In this document: positions 58,920-64,000 of the stretch, one piece after another
Layout of the letters: each line of letters starts with the position of its first letter
Numbering within the stretch: position 1 is the first letter of the stretch
NCBI RefSeq assembly: GCF_041260155.1
Contig: NC_091938.1
Span: 13,235,428 to 13,299,427, forward strand
DNA length: 64,000 nt
Direction of reading: 5' to 3'
DNA from: Ptychodera flava
Lineage: Eukaryota; Hemichordata; Enteropneusta; Ptychoderidae
The notes under the pieces: generated by a model
What the model was told of the DNA's origin: nothing
Seen by the model: only the letters and a program-made list of their open reading frames with translations
Database searches by the model: none
Position numbers and translations under genes: made by a program

Positions 58920-59690
58920 TATCACAGGTACACTTTGTGTTCTTTTAGTTTCGAATAACTCGCCATTCTGTTCAATGTCATTGACTTAGGTGCTTACTAA
59001 ACTCATGTATTTTAGTCCCTATTCCAGAACATTTTTTGTTTTGACTGTGTAGTTTGTATTAAATTTTTTTTGCTTTGTTCCTTTTTTTCAGTTCAGATAT
59101 TTATCAATGTTTTATTATTAGAAGACCTTTCTGGTATTCATCTTTTTGCCCGTCTGATATCAGAGTCACAGTCAATAAACATGCCAGTGATATAGATAAT
59201 GATGGCACCCTAAGTAGAGTTGTGAACCATTTGGTCAATGTCAGGTTCACTCACCCTCTTTCCATGGCACCTCACCACAATAGAGAGCAAGGCTATGATT
59301 AATAATTATACATAGCTTATTTACAATGTCAAATTAACAACAGATGTGGCACACAATAATGAAACATGCGAGAAAACGATGGTGCAAAAGGTCTTTATCA
59401 CCACCTGTTAACAACAAAGAAAGCAAAACATTTTATTGTAACAATCTGAAATATATGCTTATTAGTTAATGGCTATTTTAATGAATTACAGATGCTGGTG
59501 TATTGCTATATACTTCCTACATCAATATAGTTCATGGTTGACTGTTAAAAGGGATTTGAATTTTTCATGCAAAGTTTTCCTTTCATGAAGCATACAGACC
59601 ATAGTGGTTGAGAAATACAAATTAATAACATACTGCAAACACAGCAAAAAGACACGCATACGCCAAGAGCAAATATTTAGTTGATTGAAA
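58920..59690. repeat. R-block of unit 4 (one or two cores)
   Basis: Matches the last part of the other R-blocks: core at about 59080-59290 and a tail collinear with 47110-47560 and 12000-12330 ('cacctgttaacaac', 'aaaaagacacgcat'). The 5' part of the block is missing, so this is the shortest copy. Confidence 0.65.
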
Positions 59691-60290
59691 TGTCATTCTG
59701 AGTTTTGAAACAGTGAAAAAACATTGCAAGCTGACCCGAATTAGACTTGTGCGGTTGGGTAAATTATTACGACCAGTTGATTTTCTTTAATTAATGAAAA
59801 GCAACTGAAGAGAAAGGTAAACCTGTATTGTACCAATGAAGGCTACACAATACGAAAAAGCGGTCAAATTAAGAAGTACACACAATGCTTATCTACTCAC
59901 TATCAACTGCTGAAGACGTAATTAATACACAATACTGTTCTGTTTCGAACAAAATGCAAAATAAATCTTTATATAGCACAAATAATGTACCAGATAAGTA
60001 AAAAACGAGATGATTTGCCAATACTATATACAAAGTGAAAGAACGAGGGAAAGTTACAAAATTCGATAGCCCAGTGCAAAAGGGGCGTATCTCCTATACT
60101 GTAACACAGGCGATACGCCCCTCTGGCACTGGGCCATCGATTCTCTGTGCTTCAATATTGATTTAGAAATATTCTGGGTGTGCACACCTCTGCTTAATAT
60201 ACCCTGCCTAAAGAAGTCCTGAACAAAAAAAAATCATATTTGCAGGTCACAGTAAGTGAGTATTATCATGTGTAGATAAGGACAGAGTGC
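59691..60290. other. Sequence 3' of the class I copies, unit 4
   Basis: Collinear with 47560-47700 and 48900-49250 without the palindrome-ended element, the TTAA MITE or the 1.2-kb element. It holds a hairpin MITE at 60064-60139. No gene. Confidence 0.6.
60064..60139. mobile_element. 76-bp hairpin MITE, copy 2
   Basis: CGATAGCCCAGTGC and GCACTGGGCCATCG with GGGGCGTATC / GATACGCCCC inside. Unit 3 has the plain site near 49120. ATT on both sides could be a 3-bp duplication. Confidence 0.8.
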
Positions 60291-60305
60291 TCCCTAGTCA
60301 CTATT

Positions 60306-60757
60306 CTTACTCAACAAACAACTTCAGACAGCAGTTGTTACGGTCGACAACTACTATTTAACGGTTACTCCATGCATCAATGACCCACAGGATTCTTCAG
60401 GTCCTCGCTGATTCCCATTGTTGCCAAGAAATTACCATGATAAACGTCATATTTGATAATATTGTCATTATAACATGCAAAGATAACCTCTTAGTGAAAA
60501 GTAATGCCTCTTTCATCCTAATCTAACCTAAACTAAACTTTTGATATGTAGTTATTCTCATCAAAACATTTGCGTGTAGCTTTCTTGGGTATGAGCCTTG
60601 ATCACAAATACAATGCCTGTATTGGCTATTGTAATAGAAGACATCACACTTTAGAAAACCCTCACTGAAAATGACTCGACAAAGGACCCATCCTCTGTGT
60701 TGATTGACGTGTTTCTCTCTTACCAATCATTATCTGCTACGTACATATCCCCAATAA
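60306..60757 (-). pseudogene. Remnant G: 3' end of a class I TRIM-NHL gene
   Basis: The counterpart of remnant F. It matches the gene C 3' end (NHL), with many small breaks, and stops at about 60757 at the same place in the gene where F stops ('tacatatccccaataaatgc'). It lies directly 3' of gene E. Confidence 0.8.
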
Positions 60758-60890
60758 ATGCAAATGAAAATTAAACCAACTAAGTTGCTTCATCATCAAA
60801 AACATGACTGTTTCATCATGTTCAGTGATTAAAAATGTCAATGCAGCTGTTCTTCACTTATGAGACACCGTACTTTATGACTTTGTGTTA

Positions 60891-63095
60891 TCATTCTACA
60901 AACATTTTCAAGCAGCAATTATCACTGTCAACAACAACTATTTTCAGTGGTTCTCCACTGATGACTGCCAAACTCACAGGATATTTTAGCCCTTCTTTGA
61001 TTGCTATTGTAGCCAAAACTTCACCATGGAAAGTCATATTTGATAATGCTATCACTGTTGCATACATAAATATATTCATTGTAAACAACAACAATTCCCT
61101 TCTCCATCCTACGTATACCATCTTCCGCACATGTTGTACTAAATCTCCTAAAGTATTCGCCTTTATCATGAAACATCTGAATGTAACCTTTTCCTGTGTT
61201 CTTGTAGACAGCGAGTATAATGCCCCTTCTACTGATGGCTATCGAAGTAATAAGACTGAATATATCCGTCATTGAAAATGACCTGAAATGAGATCCATTC
61301 TTTTCAAAATCTTTATCTTTTCAGATAAAACGCCAATATCAACGATATACACATCCCCAGTAAGTGGATGGATGGCATGTGTGAAGGATTGCTTAACTTT
61401 CCCTGACCAAACAAGCTCTCAAATTTCCATCCATATCACTGACAACTACCTGTTTATTGCCATCGTCTAAACTATATGAGTGGTCGTCCTTTGAAACATC
61501 CACATCTACTGGCTTGAAAGGCTTCTTGAAGTGTGTATATTCTATGACCTTCTTGAGTTTCCATCTGTGTCCAGTACTTGTAATCTGTTGTTACCATAGT
61601 CGGCCGTCACTATGTCACCATCTTTGTTGATACTAACACCTCTTGGATCAGAGAGCTCCCCTTTCTGATTGCCTTTTTCCCCAGCACCCTTATAAAGTCT
61701 GTGATGGCTGGAATTTCAATTGGTGTACCCTCTATGGCTTCTCCTTTAACCATTGCAGTGATAGTGTATTGACCAGCCATGCCAGCAAAACTTGATAATC
61801 TGCATGTACCATCTCTGGCATCATGGACTTCCATATTTTCAGACGATCCATCTTGTTTCTTTACAGTGCCTCTGATATCTCTATGCACATTGATTTTTTT
61901 CCCATCAGAATCTCTCGCTGATACCAAAAGATCTATGATTTCTCCTTTTAGTACTTGCTTTGGTATGTTTTCCACTCTGTACTGAGAGATGTTTACATGG
62001 GATATCAGCTGTCCACAGATCTGAGGCACATCTTTCTCTGCGGGCTTGAAATCCATAATGTCAACCTAAAAGGGGCGCACTGATTCAGAAGACAATATTC
62101 TTTCAGTTTGCCGCGTCGTTTCTATCTTTGTCAAGAGCAGCTGAGCAGCATTTCCGTGGGACATAAGCTTTTTCAGGTAACTTGAGGTGCTGCTGATCAT
62201 GTCAAGCTCCATTTCTATCTCACTTATATTGGTATCAACATATTTTAATTGAAAGTCATAATGTTCCCATAATTCATCTCGAAGCTTCTCTTCATCACGT
62301 CTGACCTGCTTAACGCTTTCTGCCCTATTCTTCAACTGCTTTTGTGCTTCTTTGTCTTTTTCTTGAAGCAAAGAACGAGCCTGCTTTGAGGCTTTGTGTC
62401 TAGACTCAACTTCATGATTTTTCAGTTCCATTTTGCTTAGTATATTTGACAACTGTGCCAGATACTCATCTGCTACAGTGTTCAAATTTCTATGTACATG
62501 TTGTGGTATGCGATGATCAACGATGGTGCAGTCAATGCAGACAGGTACCTGGCAAGTGTCACAGTAGAATTTAACCACCTTGTCCAGGTGCACATCAAAG
62601 TGAACTGATTCGTGTGTCATTAATATTTTTGCCGTGTCCTTAGACTTTGGTACTGATAATTCGCCAATTGGTAGGATATGATGTGATCTTGTTTACTGCG
62701 ATGTTTTTGTGGATTTTTACACATGGCTGACAGAGATATTGGGAGCATTCTACACACCTCATTACTGCATCTTTTTCTTGACAGCTATTACACTTTTCAG
62801 CAGGTTTCTTTTCTTCTTTCTGTCGGGCCTTGAGATCTTCAATGAGACCAGTAATGAAAAAGTTGCTTTTCAGTGCCCGCACTCCACCATGAGGGAGTGG
62901 ACACGAAGTTTTACAAGTTGGGCAGTTTAAGACACCTTGATTCTCCACCAAAGTGAGAAGACACTGCTCACAAAATGTGTGCAAGCACGGAAGGCTTTTC
63001 GGCTTCCTGTATCTTTCGAAGCAAATGACACATGTAAGGAAATCCTCTCCGATCTGGCCTAGGACATCCCCAACACTTGATGCTGCTGCCGCCAT
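60891..63095 (-). pseudogene. Gene E: class I TRIM-NHL, decayed
   Basis: ATG at 63095 (MAAAASSVGDVLGQIGED) and an open RING and B-box 1. A frame change follows at about 62690 inside B-box 1, then B-box 2 and the coiled coil (62620-62066). A stop codon replaces the Q of the QADI motif at 62066, the same frame continues through filamin (62056-61680), then further frame changes through the NHL region to the family stop at 60891. At least five lesions. RING and B-box ligands before the first break are intact. Confidence 0.85.
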
Positions 63096-63160
63096 TGTGC
63101 TGTTCAGTGATCTGGCTACTTCTTGTCAACATGGGCATGAAGCCTTTCATTCGATGAAAA

Positions 63161-63175
63161 GGCCCTCTGGATGAC
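63161..63175 (-). promoter_or_regulatory. Conserved motif upstream of gene E
   Basis: GGCCCTCTGGATGAC on the plus strand, 66-80 bp 5' of the ATG; two bases differ from A and C. Confidence 0.4.
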
Positions 63176-64000
63176 AAATGGGAAATTATAGAAGAGGTTG
63201 TCATTGATATGCAGTATGCTGGTGACAGGAAACGGTCTTAGCTAGGTGAGCAGCAAATTGGACTAATCAAAGTTTGTACAAGAAGAAAATATCTTTTGAA
63301 AACATTGCAATGATTACTAGTTATCATACCATCATTTCATGAGGGTCAATATGCCCCTGAAGCTAAGAGGTCAATGGTTTTTCTTTGACATTGAACGGGT
63401 CCATTTTAAGCGAACGCCATGTTCTTTTTTCCTACACGTTCCAGATTTGACAGTAGCTTAGCATTAAAAGCACTTACAGTCGGGTGTTAGCATAGTTAAC
63501 TTTTGCTTTTTAACCAATGACTCTATCCAATATGTGTTTGAACTTATATATAGATGGTATTCCTTTGAGATAATGTATAATTAGGGAAAGACTCGCTGAA
63601 TCACCTTCTAACATTCGTCTCACTTCTTACATTCATTTGCATTTACTGGTGTTCGAGAAATTGTGGAACTAAATATGTGATTTACATTGTTACAGTTCAT
63701 AAGTACTTCATGCTAATGTACTGAAGAGATGTTTTTCAATGAACCCGACAAGAAAATTGAAAATGAACGGATGAACCAAAGATTCACAGTGCCATCAGCT
63801 TCAATGAAAATGTGCAGAATATTTCACTTGTATTTCCAACTGATGAGAAAAACAGCAGTGTCCCAAATATTGATCAAACTCTCCAACAGCTTTCACTGCA
63901 AAATTTTGTTTAACTTGTCGATTTCGGTGAATAAAGGTTGAATCTACCACAAGGACGATGGGATGTAAATAAGAACTTTTTGAGCTGCAGAGGTCGTGGG
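63176..64000. other. 5' flank of gene E
   Basis: Collinear with the gene C flank to about 52560. By the unit order a class II gene would be expected just beyond the window edge. Confidence 0.5.

Overview
This is a repeat-rich, AT-leaning (roughly 37-38% G+C by eye) stretch of an animal nuclear genome. The RING/B-box/filamin/NHL ubiquitin-ligase family, a Penelope-like retroelement with a GIY-YIG endonuclease, tRNA-derived SINE heads, many TIR/MITE insertions and long non-coding tracts all point to a marine invertebrate. A hemichordate is my best guess and amphioxus or a mollusc cannot be excluded; this is inference from family content, not a match.

Layout. The window is a tandem array of a composite unit, read left to right as [R-block of about 200-bp exon-like repeats] - [class I TRIM-NHL gene, minus strand] - [class II TRIM-NHL gene, minus strand]. 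Unit 1: R-blocks 1-12330, class I remnant F (14182-14815) and class I gene A (14947-17140, frameshifted). Unit 2: R-block 20713-23782, then a Penelope-like element (24903-28530) exactly where the class I gene should be, then class II gene B (30515-32722, decayed). Unit 3: R-block 44205-47696, class I gene C (49466-51703, one long frame but apparently no in-frame ATG), class II gene D (55385-57616, intact). Unit 4: R-block 58920-59690, class I remnant G (60306-60757) and class I gene E (60891-63095, decayed). A separate 4.37-kb tandem duplication without recognisable genes lies at 34283-43050.

Genes. C and D are intronless open frames of about 740 codons: RING, two B-boxes, coiled coil, filamin-type Ig domain and an NHL-repeat propeller, the TRIM2/TRIM3/TRIM71 architecture. 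D is the only copy that looks fully translatable as it stands. A, B and E carry several frameshifts or stops; F and G are 3' pieces only. All five genes share a short motif (GGCCCTCTAGGT-like on the plus strand) about 45-85 bp upstream of the start, the best candidate for a shared promoter or 5'-UTR element.

Mobile DNA. The Penelope-like element has 450-bp inverted arms, a partial tandem copy, hammerhead-ribozyme motifs and a nested 5'-truncated retroelement with its own RT fragment. That second retroelement occurs four times with the same 3' end. Empty sites in paralogous units define several insertions cleanly: two TTAA MITE families (and a third likely one), an element with hAT features, a 6.5-kb TIR-bounded insertion flanked by TAA, and a 1.2-kb element with a 9-bp duplication. 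No tRNA, rRNA or CRISPR was found.
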